NCBI GenBank assembly: GCA_023427285.1
Contig: JAEZBH010000399.1
Location: 1 to 7,382, forward strand
Direction of reading: 5' to 3'
DNA from: Pseudomonadota bacterium
GTDB taxonomy: Bacteria > Pseudomonadota > Alphaproteobacteria > Sphingomonadales > Sphingomonadaceae
Length of the DNA stretch: 7,382 nucleotides
The notes under the pieces were generated by a model. That model saw only the letters and a program-made list of their open reading frames with translations. It was not told where the DNA came from and made no database searches. Shown one piece after another: positions 1-6,200 of this stretch. The position numbers and the translations under genes are program-made. The stretch's first letter is position 1. The number at the start of each line of letters is the position of its first letter.

Positions 1-75
1 GTCCACATCACCCACTCCGGTCTGGTTCGCCCCGCGCAGATCAGCTGGGTGAAATCCGAATACCGACTGCACTGA
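1..75 (+). CDS. C-terminal end of an upstream gene (partial, unidentified)
   Basis: Frame 1 is open from the left edge to a TGA at 73-75 and gives the tail VHITHSGLVRPAQISWVKSE followed by YRLH. The wording 'VRPAQISWV' followed by a short tail recalls the last strands of PilZ-type beta-barrels, where a phrase like 'PAxVxWV' precedes the C-terminus, but 24 residues cannot settle a family. The non-coding stretch and hairpin-rich repeat that follow are consistent with a genuine gene end. It could also be a chance open frame at the edge; the upstream sequence would decide. Confidence 0.45.
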   Translation, partial: VHITHSGLVRPAQISWVKSEYRLH

Positions 76-100
76 GCACCAATACAAGAGCCTTGTCCGG

Positions 101-190
101 TCTGATTGCATCAGATCGCGGCTCTAAACTCTTTACGGGTCGCACTTTCCTAAGCGCAGGGTGTTCCACCCTGCTCGAAAGCTGCTCTAG
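101..190. repeat. Probable dispersed intergenic palindromic repeat
   Basis: This gene-free stretch begins with the palindrome TCTGATTGCATCAGA (101-115, 6-bp arms, 3-nt centre). Two direct GCTCTA words follow at 121-126 and 184-189. Between them lies a perfect 8-bp hairpin, GCAGGGTG and CACCCTGC around TTC (156-174). The order (GATT..ATC palindrome, GCTCTA, CTTT, a hairpin, CTCGAAA, GCTCTA) matches from memory a repeat scattered between genes in many Alphaproteobacteria. I see no second copy in this window, so the repeat call rests on recall. The remainder of the gap, 191-351, shows nothing I recognise except the ribosome binding site of the next gene. Confidence 0.5.
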
Positions 191-351
191 CGCGGGCCAG
201 AGCCGCCGTTGGCGGCCTCTCGCTCCTTGCGCCACGGGTCATCCGGCATTCCCTTCTGTTCCCCGAAATTTCCCGGATTCCTGCGCCCTGCGAGGTGGTC
301 TTTTGTCCAGACCGCTCCATATCCTGTGGGGTTCCTGAATGGGAGAGCGCC

Positions 352-675
352 ATGTCCTTAAAGAAGCAGGGAGCCTTGCAGGCCTGGCTGCGGCCCGCCA
401 ACCCGGATTGGGCAACCGACGGCCAGCGCTATATCTTCCCGCCGCTGTCATCAGACGGCATCCGCATGTACATCACCAAATTGCCGGACCGCATGGTGGA
501 AGTTGCCGTTTCCACCCGCGAGGCGAGCTATATGTTTCATGCCCCCATGCCGGAAACCCTGGCTCCCAAGGGCTTGTTCGTGTGCGTGACCTGGCAGGAC
601 GGCGAGACCATCGACCTGCAACTGGGCGAGGAAGTGGTCGCCTCCAAACCGTTCCACCTGACGGCGCTTGCGTGA
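352..675 (+). CDS. Small hypothetical protein, laminin-G/ConA-like fold suspected
   Basis: This encodes 107 residues with no signal peptide and no membrane segment, so it is probably cytoplasmic. The start ATG at 352 is preceded by GGGAGAG at 341-347. An ATG at 339 opens a competing frame whose translation is rich in R, G and A and looks non-coding. The residue pattern recalls a single LamG/concanavalin-like beta-sandwich: 'ALQAWLRP' (8-15), 'YIFPPLSSDGIRMYI' (27-41), 'VEVAVST' (49-55), then 'GLFVCVTWQDGETIDLQLG' (74-92). These parallel the family's usual 'eaWvrP', 'gl.l.l' and 'hvavtWdG..l.lY.nG' phrases. LamG domains are normally longer and attached to secreted proteins, so a free-standing cytoplasmic one is odd. 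No catalytic residues can be named and function is unknown. A 132-bp gap with a small hairpin separates it from the thioredoxin gene downstream. Confidence 0.75.
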   Translation: MSLKKQGALQAWLRPANPDWATDGQRYIFPPLSSDGIRMYITKLPDRMVEVAVSTREASYMFHAPMPETLAPKGLFVCVTWQDGETIDLQLGEEVVASKPFHLTALA

Positions 676-681
676 GCTGAT

Positions 682-699
682 CCTTACGGTTGAGTAAGG
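682..699 (+). other. Small hairpin after the LamG-like gene
   Basis: Perfect 6-bp arms CCTTAC and GTAAGG enclose the loop GGTTGA, starting six bases after the stop codon at 673-675. No run of T follows, so this is not a convincing intrinsic terminator. It may protect the 3' end of the message or be chance. Confidence 0.3.
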
Positions 700-807
700 C
701 AGGCGCAGATACGTCGTTCCAGTCTGTTTACAACAGCCCCCGTTGTTCCGTAGTTTGCGGGCCTACTGTGCGCCCACGACTGGCGTTCCGCGGAGGAATG
801 GACGGAC

Positions 808-1629
808 ATGACACTGCCTCTTGGCTCGCTGGTGCTGGCGGTGGACCGGTTCATCGCCCTTGCCGCCATTGCCGTGTTCCTCGCCGTGTGCGGCTGGATC
901 GCCCGCAGGGCCGGACATGCCAAACAGGGCAACCGGGCAGCGGTCGCCGCCGTCATCATGGGCATCCTCTTTGCCCGCCTCGGCTTCATTTTCACCCACT
1001 TCTCCGCCTTCGTGCCGGAACCGTGGAGCGTCTTTTACATCTGGCAGGGCGGCTTCTCCGCCCTGTGGGGCGTGGCGGCAGGCGCTGTCACGCTGCTTGC
1101 GCTGTGGCGCGGGCCAAGCCGCCTGATGGCACTGGCCGCCCTTGCCGCCATCGCCCTCGTCTGGCTCGGCCTTGCGCGCACAACCGCGAACAGCCAGGTG
1201 GAGCCGTTTCCGCAAAGCCTTACCGTTACCCGCCTGACCGGACAGCCGCTGGCGCTCGATACGCTGCGCGGCAAGCCGTTCGTCATCAATCTGTGGGCAA
1301 CGTGGTGCCCGCCCTGCCGCCGCGAAATGCCCATGATGATCGACGTGGCCGCCGACCGCCCCGGCACGCCGATCCTCCTGGTCAACCAGGGCGAGCCGGT
1401 CTCCACCGTCATTCGCTACCTGCACCGGGAACAGCTGGGCGCACAGGCGATCATGCTCGACCCCCAAAGCGTGGTGAGCGAGACGCTGAGCCTCAAGGCC
1501 TATCCCGCCACCCTGTTTGTGGACGCCACCGGCATCATCCGCCACGTTCATACAGGCGAGATTTCGCGGGCCGCCCTGCTTGCGGGCCTGCGCCGCATCA
1601 GCACGCCGGGCGACAAGCCCACCTCCTGA
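808..1629 (+). CDS. Membrane-anchored TlpA-like thiol-disulfide protein with Lgt-like N-terminal domain
   Basis: This encodes 273 residues. The start ATG at 808 follows GGAGGA (792-797). The N-terminal half has about four membrane helices (roughly 9-33, 46-63, 74-99, 105-123). Within them, 'ARLGFIF' (56-62) and 'IWQGGFSALWGVAAGA' (78-93) resemble the 'ARLxYV' and 'iWxGGlsxxGgxxG' stretches of prolipoprotein diacylglyceryl transferase, but the rest of that enzyme is absent. The C-terminal half (about 131-265) is a TlpA/ResA-type thioredoxin fold: 'NLWATWCPPC' with cysteines at 167 and 170, and the cis-proline phrase 'AYPATLFVDATG' with P233. The fold should sit in the periplasm. Family members usually reduce or exchange protein disulfides, for example in cytochrome c assembly. 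The membrane part has one cysteine (C28), so it cannot relay electrons as the DsbD core does; a separate CcdA/DsbD would be needed if this is a reductase. It converges on the receptor gene 38 bp away with no visible terminator between. Confidence 0.88.
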   Translation: MTLPLGSLVLAVDRFIALAAIAVFLAVCGWIARRAGHAKQGNRAAVAAVIMGILFARLGFIFTHFSAFVPEPWSVFYIWQGGFSALWGVAAGAVTLLALWRGPSRLMALAALAAIALVWLGLARTTANSQVEPFPQSLTVTRLTGQPLALDTLRGKPFVINLWATWCPPCRREMPMMIDVAADRPGTPILLVNQGEPVSTVIRYLHREQLGAQAIMLDPQSVVSETLSLKAYPATLFVDATGIIRHVHTGEISRAALLAGLRRISTPGDKPTS

Positions 1630-1667
1630 TCCCCCCCTTCTGACGGGTCGCAAAGACGCAAACCGCC

Positions 1668-3659
1668 TCAGAAGCGAGCCCCGAGACCGAGCCAGACGCG
1701 GGCGCCATCAATGGCATAGTCGAACTCATCGAGGTTCAGGCGCTTGTCGAAGAGGTTCATCACGCCGCCATAAACGGACACGGTGTCACTCAGGCGGTAG
1801 GAGCCGCCGATATCAACCGTGTTGTAGCCCGGCGCGGTGATGTTGCTGCCGCTGATCGGAACCTCGGTCTGGCGCTCCTCGCCGCGATAGACGCTGCGGA
1901 CGTAGAGGCTGGTTGCCGGGTTCGGACGCCAGTCGAGCGAAGCCGTCAGCTGCTGCTTCGGCAGGGCGTTGACGGCCTTGCCCTTGTTCACGCCGGTCAG
2001 CTGTTCGGACTCAAGCAGCGTTGCCGTGCCCTTGAACATCACCGTCTCGGCCAACGGCACTTCCAGCGTCAGCTCAACGCCGCGAATGCGGGCCTTGTCG
2101 ATGTTGGTGTAGGTGGTCGGCTTGCGGCCGATGGAGCTGAGCGGCTCATTGATGCACCACGCCCCCGCCTCTTCGCAGGTGAGGCGCAGGATCTTGTTGT
2201 CGAAGTCGGTCTGGTAAACCGTCACGCCCGCGCTGAGGCGGTTCGTCGCGTAGATCGCCGAGGCCTCGTAGGTGGCCGAGGTTTCCGCCTTCAGGTTCGG
2301 GTTGCCGTACATGGTGCCGCCGCGCGAGGACTGGCCCCAACCCGGCTCGGTCTGGCGCAGATCCGGTGCGCGAAAGCCCTCGGAATAGCCGCCCTTCACG
2401 GTCAGCGTCTCGGTCGGGTTCCACACCAGATAGGCGCGCGGCGTCCATGAAGCGCCGTACTTCTCATCGTGGTCGTAGCGAATGCCTGCCGTAAAGGCGA
2501 GCGTTGCTGCCAGCTTCACTTCCGCTTCAGAGAACGCGGCCCAGGATTCTCGCTCAACGCCGGTGACGGTCGAGCCATTCAGCTTGTTGCCGGTCAGATC
2601 GGTCATGTCCTCATAACGGTAATAGCCGCCAAGGGTCAGGGTGTGGCTGCCGACCGGCACCGCCCAGATCGACTGGGCAACGGTGTTCTTGATGCGCTTT
2701 TCGGATGTGATGTTCTTCGCATCTTCCTGCTGCACATAGCTCTCGGACGTTGCAAAACCCCAGTCACCGCTGTGGCTGAGCGCGCCGACATAGCGCTTTT
2801 GCAGCTGGCGGCTCACCGTGCCTGCCGGAGTGCTGCTGGAGATGGTGCCCGAGCCGCCCTCACCGTAACGCTGGGTAACGTCCTGGCGGAAGTAGCTCCC
2901 CTCGGCGATCAGGCTGTGCTTGTCGCTAAGGTTGAAGGCCAGCTTGGCGCCAAGGCTGTCATCATCACGCTCGGGCGTGCCGCCTTCAAAGGCGTCCTCG
3001 CCGCGACGGCTGCGCGAGCCGTAGAGCTGCACGCCGACCACATCGCTCACCACCGGGCCTGCAAGGTAGAAGTTGCCGTCCCACAGATGGCCGAACTCGC
3101 TGGCGAGCTGGCCCGTGCCGTTCACGCGGGCGCTGCCGCGCCAGCGATCGCTCACGCGCCGGGTGATGACGTTGACCACGCCGCCCATGGCGTCAGAGCC
3201 GTAGAGCGAGGACATGGGGCCGCGAATGACCTCGATGCGCTCGATCGACTCCAGCGGCGGCAGCAGGCCGCCTTCCGACACGTTGCCGCCGTTGGTGCGA
3301 GATTCGCGGCTGCTCAGGCGCTTGCCGTCCACAAGGATGAGCGTGTACTTGCCGCCCATGCCCCGGATGGAGATGTCTTTCGAGTTGCCCTCGCCCATCG
3401 AGACGGTGACGCCCGGAATTTCATAAAGCGCATCCGTGACCTCGCGGTACGGCATCTGCTCCAGATCTTCCCGGCTGATGATGCTGATGGTTGCCGCCGC
3501 GTCCCTGAGTTCCTGCTCGCGCCCCGCAGCGGTGACAACGATGGTGTTCGCCTGTTCTGCCGTATCATCGGCAAGCGCGGGCAATGCCGGTGCCGCAATG
3601 CTGAACGCCGTGCCGGCGAACAGAACCGCACGCGCGCAAGTGCCATTAAGCTGAGCCAT
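1668..3659 (-). CDS. TonB-dependent outer-membrane receptor, CirA/FepA (siderophore) type
   Basis: This encodes 663 residues. It should import a ferric siderophore or similar ligand across the outer membrane using TonB energy. A signal peptide covers about 1-30 (cleavage near 'PALA|DD') and a TonB box lies at 'TIVVTAAG' (39-46). The plug domain spans about 50-168, with 'DISIRGMGGKYTLILVDGKR' (95-114) and 'IERIEVIRGPMSSLYGSDAM' (139-158), wording typical of CirA/FepA receptors. A beta-barrel follows, ending in the terminal F of 'WLGLGARF', as expected for BAM-assembled barrels. C495 and C502 lie close together in what is probably an extracellular loop, like the disulfide-bonded pair I recall in FepA. 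The frame stays open to 3848, but the ATG at 3657-3659 has the signal peptide directly behind it and AGGGGG six bases upstream (3666-3671), so it is chosen. Two Fur-type sites at its promoter indicate iron repression. The ligand cannot be read from the sequence. Confidence 0.95.
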   Translation of the reverse strand: MAQLNGTCARAVLFAGTAFSIAAPALPALADDTAEQANTIVVTAAGREQELRDAAATISIISREDLEQMPYREVTDALYEIPGVTVSMGEGNSKDISIRGMGGKYTLILVDGKRLSSRESRTNGGNVSEGGLLPPLESIERIEVIRGPMSSLYGSDAMGGVVNVITRRVSDRWRGSARVNGTGQLASEFGHLWDGNFYLAGPVVSDVVGVQLYGSRSRRGEDAFEGGTPERDDDSLGAKLAFNLSDKHSLIAEGSYFRQDVTQRYGEGGSGTISSSTPAGTVSRQLQKRYVGALSHSGDWGFATSESYVQQEDAKNITSEKRIKNTVAQSIWAVPVGSHTLTLGGYYRYEDMTDLTGNKLNGSTVTGVERESWAAFSEAEVKLAATLAFTAGIRYDHDEKYGASWTPRAYLVWNPTETLTVKGGYSEGFRAPDLRQTEPGWGQSSRGGTMYGNPNLKAETSATYEASAIYATNRLSAGVTVYQTDFDNKILRLTCEEAGAWCINEPLSSIGRKPTTYTNIDKARIRGVELTLEVPLAETVMFKGTATLLESEQLTGVNKGKAVNALPKQQLTASLDWRPNPATSLYVRSVYRGEERQTEVPISGSNITAPGYNTVDIGGSYRLSDTVSVYGGVMNLFDKRLNLDEFDYAIDGARVWLGLGARF

Positions 3660-3812
3660 TACAAACCCCCTGTCGTCTTTGATCAGACTCGATGTTTTCC
3701 TGTGCCTGCCCGGAACGGAGCGCGGCCCAACCAGCGCGCCCCTGACGGGATCAGGCAGAGCAAGACACCAAGATCGTTTCACCCAAACTTCATTGTTGCG
3801 AAAGATTCGCAA
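3660..3812 (-). other. Long 5' leader of the receptor mRNA (predicted)
   Basis: If transcription starts near 3813, as the predicted promoter implies, the receptor message has an untranslated leader of about 150 nt. It contains a small hairpin, CCTGA and TCAGG around a 5-nt loop (3741-3755), and the Shine-Dalgarno AGGGGG at 3666-3671. I recognise no riboswitch. The frame is open through the leader but its translation reads as non-coding. Confidence 0.4.
3796..3812. promoter_or_regulatory. Fur-like palindrome near the receptor transcription start
   Basis: TTGCGAAAGATTCGCAA is a perfect 7-3-7 inverted repeat. Read as 7-1-7 (TGCGAAA, G, ATTCGCA) it has the geometry of a Fur-family site with one mismatch. 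It lies just downstream of the predicted -10 of the receptor promoter, where a bound protein would block initiation. Another Fur-family member or an unrelated dimeric regulator could also bind it. Confidence 0.6.
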
Positions 3813-3819
3813 TAGCATC

Positions 3820-3848
3820 GGAATAGGATTTGGGATGACCGATGTCAA
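3820..3848 (-). promoter_or_regulatory. Sigma70-like promoter of the receptor gene
   Basis: On the minus strand, TTGACA (3843-3848) is followed after 17 bases by TATTCC (3820-3825). The -35 is a perfect match and the spacing is ideal, while the -10 is weak. The predicted start is near 3813. The -35 overlaps the Fur box at 3844-3862, which supports both assignments. Confidence 0.6.
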
Positions 3849-3862
3849 TGAGAATCATTATC
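3844..3862. promoter_or_regulatory. Fur box
   Basis: GTCAATGAGAATCATTATC matches the classical 19-bp E. coli Fur consensus (GATAATGATAATCATTATC) at 16 of 19 positions. It overlaps the -35 of the receptor promoter and also lies 118 bp upstream of the DsbA-like gene, so iron-loaded Fur could repress one or both divergent genes. I found no convincing plus-strand promoter here. Confidence 0.82.
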
Positions 3863-3979
3863 ATATTCAAGCAAGGGATTGCCCGCGGCGCACCGCCATC
3901 CTTGCCTCTCCCCGCCACACCGCATAACCATAACCAGCCGCACAGATTGCGCCGCAGGCATCCAGCCAAGGACCCTTTC

Positions 3980-4672
3980 ATGCAAAAGCGCACCTTCTTC
4001 ACAGCCCTTGGATGGTTCGCAGCCGTTGGCGGGGTCATTCTGGTTGCGCTGCTCGCCCAGATCCTCAGCAACGCCGAAAGCCGCAGCGGGGGGTCCGCCC
4101 CGTCCCTGCCGCTCTCGGAAGCCGCCGTTTACGAAGACTCGCTGGCCCCCGCGATCACGCCGGAGCGCTATGATCTCACCATCGTCATCTACTCCGACTA
4201 CCAGTGCGGCTACTGCCGCTCGCTGGACAGCGCGGTGCAGGATTTGCTGGAGGAAGACCGCGCCATCCGGGTGGTGTTCCGTGATTGGCCGGTGCTGGGC
4301 CATGGTTCAGTGCAAGCCGCACGCGCCGCCATCGCCAGCCAGTGGCAAGGCAAGCACCCGCAGCTGCACGCCGCGCTTATGAACCTGCCTGCACGGCTGA
4401 ACGAAGAGACGATCCAGAGAGCCGCCGATGAGGCTGGCGTGGACTGGGCGCAACTTGAGCAGGATATGAACAGCCGCGAGGCCGAAATCAGCCAGCTGCT
4501 CTCCCGCAATGCCAAACAGGCGGCTCAGCTCGGCCTGACCGGCACGCCCGGCATGGTGATTGGCCGCTACCGCGTCCCCGGCGCGCTCGACCTGATGCGC
4601 CTGCGCGAGATCGTGCGGCTGGCACGCGAAGAACAAGCCGCACGCGCAAGCCTGCAAGGTACCGCCTCCTGA
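3980..4672 (+). CDS. DsbA-like thioredoxin-fold protein, membrane-anchored (DsbA/Com1 type)
   Basis: This encodes 230 residues. A single N-terminal hydrophobic segment (about 8-30, 'GWFAAVGGVILVALLAQIL') anchors or exports it, placing the domain in the periplasm. 'IVIYSDYQCGYCRSLDSAV' (68-86) carries a CGYC active site with cysteines at 76 and 79. A helical insert follows, then 'GLTGTPGMVIG' with the cis-proline at P190. This order (beta strand, CxxC, long helical insert, TxGTP) is that of DsbA-like proteins of the Com1/BdbD kind, which form or isomerise protein disulfides. Upstream in-frame starts exist from 3842, but the ATG at 3980 is chosen: AAGGAC (3968-3973) precedes it, the membrane segment follows at the usual distance, and an earlier start would put the Fur box in the gene. 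It diverges from the receptor gene, which suggests shared iron control and possibly a shared job. The two cysteines are its only ones. Confidence 0.9.
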   Translation: MQKRTFFTALGWFAAVGGVILVALLAQILSNAESRSGGSAPSLPLSEAAVYEDSLAPAITPERYDLTIVIYSDYQCGYCRSLDSAVQDLLEEDRAIRVVFRDWPVLGHGSVQAARAAIASQWQGKHPQLHAALMNLPARLNEETIQRAADEAGVDWAQLEQDMNSREAEISQLLSRNAKQAAQLGLTGTPGMVIGRYRVPGALDLMRLREIVRLAREEQAARASLQGTAS

Positions 4673-5158
4673 GACGCGGCATATGGGCGCAAACCAGCGA
4701 TTGACCTTGCCCGCAACCGGCCTTTTCGGGCATTGAACCAGAAAATCCCGATTCGATACTCATAAGCACCTGTGCAGTAAACTGTGCTGGCGCATCGGCT
4801 TGCAACAGAAAACCGCCCAAGGCCCGGACTGTTTTGCAAAGCCAGCCAGGCCCCCGACTAGACCCTTGGCCAGGCAATGCCGCACAAGAAATTGTTTGCC
4901 CCGAGTAAGCGGATCTATCCACTTTTTGATAAGACATTGATTTTTCATGGCTTTGAAAAATAACCGGCAATAGCGCCCTTCTTGCTCCGCGCGCACGCTG
5001 CGGATAAAGAAACCTCGGCGCAACCATGTTCACTATGGTTTGGGATGGCTGAACGCTGCCCCTATATGTGCCGGGGGGTTCAAAACAGGCCGACGTATCG
5101 CTTCGGCCAGTGCCGGCGGTCTCCGCCAGAACACGTTGATTAAGAGGAAGTGTTGAAC
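4673..5158. other. Gene-free stretch with several inverted repeats upstream of fpr
   Basis: No convincing gene lies in these 486 bp; the open frames here on the minus strand are not protein-like. Structures seen are: TGCCCG and CGGGCA arms (4708-4732), a weak candidate terminator for the DsbA-like gene without a T run; an AT-rich perfect 8-bp palindrome (4940-4961); AACCAT and ATGGTT arms seven bases apart (5022-5040); and GGCGG-TCT-CCGCC (5115-5127) close to the fpr start. The ribosome binding site of fpr is at 5143-5150. The fpr promoter presumably lies here, but I cannot pick a good -35/-10 pair. Confidence 0.5.
4940..4961. promoter_or_regulatory. AT-rich palindrome upstream of fpr, possible operator
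   Basis: Arms ATTTTTCA and TGAAAAAT pair perfectly (8 bp) around TGGCTT. It stands out as AT-rich within GC-rich surroundings and lies about 200 bp upstream of the reductase gene. It could be a regulator binding site or an RNA hairpin; no T run follows, so it is not a standard terminator. Confidence 0.35.
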
Positions 5159-5971
5159 ATGAGCGATCGCCTGCAGCAAATGCCCAAGCTTGAGCCCTCT
5201 GCTGCGCTGACCGTGGAAACCGTTCTGAAGGTGCACCACTGGAACGAACACCTGTTCAGCTTCACGATCACCCGTCCAGCCAGCTTCCGCTTCCGCTCGG
5301 GCGAGTTCGTGATGATCGGCCTGCCGGGCGAGCAGCGCCCGCTTCTGCGCGCCTATTCGGTTGCCAGCCCGTCCTATGCCGAGGAACTGGAATTCCTCTC
5401 GATCAAGGTGCCCGATGGTCCGCTGACCTCGCGCCTTCAGAAGATCCAGCCGGGCGATGAAATCTTCCTCGGCCGCAAGCCGACCGGCACGCTGGTGACC
5501 GATGCCCTGCTGCCGGGCAAGCGCCTGTTCATGCTCTCGACCGGCACCGGCCTTGCCCCGTTCCTCAGCCTGATCCGCGATCCGGACGTGTATGAGCTGT
5601 ATGAGCAGGTCATTGTGGTGCATTCCGTGCGCCGCGTGAGCGACCTTGCCTACCGCGCCGAACTGGAAAGCCACCTGGCCGACGATCCGCTGGTGGGCGA
5701 ACAGGCGCTGGTGCAGCTGCACTACGTGCCGACCGTCACCCGCGAGGACTTCCACACCACCGGCCGCATCAACGCCCTGATCGACAACGGCAAGCTGTTC
5801 GAGGGCCTCAATGGCCCGAAGAAGCTGGACCCGGAGACAGACCGCGTGATGATGTGCGGCAGCATGGCCATGATCAAGGAATTCCAGGCCTACCTGACCG
5901 AGCTGGGCTTCAAGGAAGGCTCCAACGCCAACCCCGGCCAGTTCGTCATCGAACGCGCCTTCGTGGACTGA
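5159..5971 (+). CDS. fpr: Ferredoxin/flavodoxin-NADP+ reductase
   Basis: This encodes 270 residues, the usual size for bacterial-class FPR. The soluble FAD enzyme passes electrons between NADPH and ferredoxin or flavodoxin, feeding iron-sulfur assembly, oxidative-stress defence or other ferredoxin-dependent enzymes. Visible motifs in order are: 'FRFRSGEFVMIGL' (43-55), the FAD-binding 'RAYSVASP' (64-71), 'KVPDGPLTSRL' (83-93), 'GRKPTGTLV' (105-113), the nucleotide-binding 'STGTGLAPF' (127-135), 'VMMCGSMAM' (230-238), and the C-terminal 'FVIERAFVD'. That C-terminal extension after the last aromatic is characteristic of the proteobacterial subclass. The frame also allows a GTG start at 5150, but AGAGGAAG (5143-5150) is correctly spaced for the ATG at 5159. 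It looks monocistronic, with its own terminator. It could supply reducing power for the nearby P450 through a ferredoxin, but P450cam-type systems usually have a dedicated NADH reductase. Confidence 0.95.
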   Translation: MSDRLQQMPKLEPSAALTVETVLKVHHWNEHLFSFTITRPASFRFRSGEFVMIGLPGEQRPLLRAYSVASPSYAEELEFLSIKVPDGPLTSRLQKIQPGDEIFLGRKPTGTLVTDALLPGKRLFMLSTGTGLAPFLSLIRDPDVYELYEQVIVVHSVRRVSDLAYRAELESHLADDPLVGEQALVQLHYVPTVTREDFHTTGRINALIDNGKLFEGLNGPKKLDPETDRVMMCGSMAMIKEFQAYLTELGFKEGSNANPGQFVIERAFVD

Positions 5972-5997
5972 TTTTCACAGTTCACATTGAACACGAG

Positions 5998-6024
5998 AAA
6001 GGCTCCGCATCGCGGAGCCTTTTT
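5998..6024 (+). terminator. Intrinsic terminator of fpr
   Basis: Perfect 8-bp GC-rich arms GGCTCCGC (6001-6008) and GCGGAGCC (6012-6019) enclose an ATC loop. They are flanked by AAA upstream and five T downstream, and begin about 30 bp after the fpr stop codon. This is a textbook Rho-independent terminator. Confidence 0.93.
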
Positions 6025-6050
6025 CTTTGGGCTTGAGATTTTTCTTTTTT

Positions 6051-6073
6051 GCAGAGGGTCTTGGACCCTCTGC
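6051..6073. repeat. Strong intergenic hairpin without a terminator tail
   Basis: Perfect 10-bp arms GCAGAGGGTC and GACCCTCTGC surround a TTG loop. A T-rich run (6038-6050) lies on the 5' side, so on neither strand does a U tract follow the stem. It is therefore not a classic terminator for fpr or the convergent AraC gene. It may be a copy of a dispersed intergenic palindrome or a 3'-end stabiliser. The rest of the gap to 6200 has only a weak CCGTT/AACGG pairing (6152-6170). Confidence 0.6.
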
Positions 6074-6200
6074 ACTCCCTTATCCTTTCAGGGCCGAGCG
6101 CGTGAGGGAGGGATACGCCCGCTGAAGCAAGCTCTGGCTCGCGCAGCCAAACCGTTAGCTGTTTGAACGGCTGAACATCGTGTCCCAAGTCTATTCGGTG

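Noticed and set aside
93..338. An 81-codon plus-strand open frame across the repeat region
   Set aside because: It runs through the palindromes, has a low-information Ser/Arg/Pro-rich translation, and shows no ribosome binding site.
690..1653. Long open frames on both strands over the TlpA-like gene
   Set aside because: They are products of GC-rich codon usage, with arginine/proline-rich low-information translations and no motif. The 808-1629 frame has the WCPPC thioredoxin fold and a good ribosome binding site.
1630..1667. Bidirectional terminator between the convergent TlpA-like and receptor genes
   Set aside because: The 38-bp gap shows no inverted repeat or T/A run of the needed kind.
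2469..3815. A 448-codon open frame antisense to the receptor gene
   Set aside because: It is a shadow of the receptor's codon bias. Its translation is rich in A, R, H and D with no domain, while the opposite strand encodes a complete recognisable receptor.
3842..3979. N-terminal extension of the DsbA-like protein from in-frame upstream starts
   Set aside because: It would place the Fur box inside the gene and put 46 non-conserved residues before the membrane segment. The ATG at 3980 has a ribosome binding site and the proper layout.
4708..4732. Terminator for the DsbA-like gene
   Set aside because: It has only a 6-bp stem with a 13-nt loop and no T run after it, so it is mentioned within the intergenic entry and not called as a terminator.
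5065..5100. A GGTTCAAAAC word resembling a tRNA T-loop
   Set aside because: No acceptor stem, D-arm, anticodon arm or CCA can be fitted around it.
6152..6170. Terminator for the AraC gene (CCGTT/AACGG followed by TTT on the minus strand)
   Set aside because: A five-pair stem and three T are too weak to support a call.
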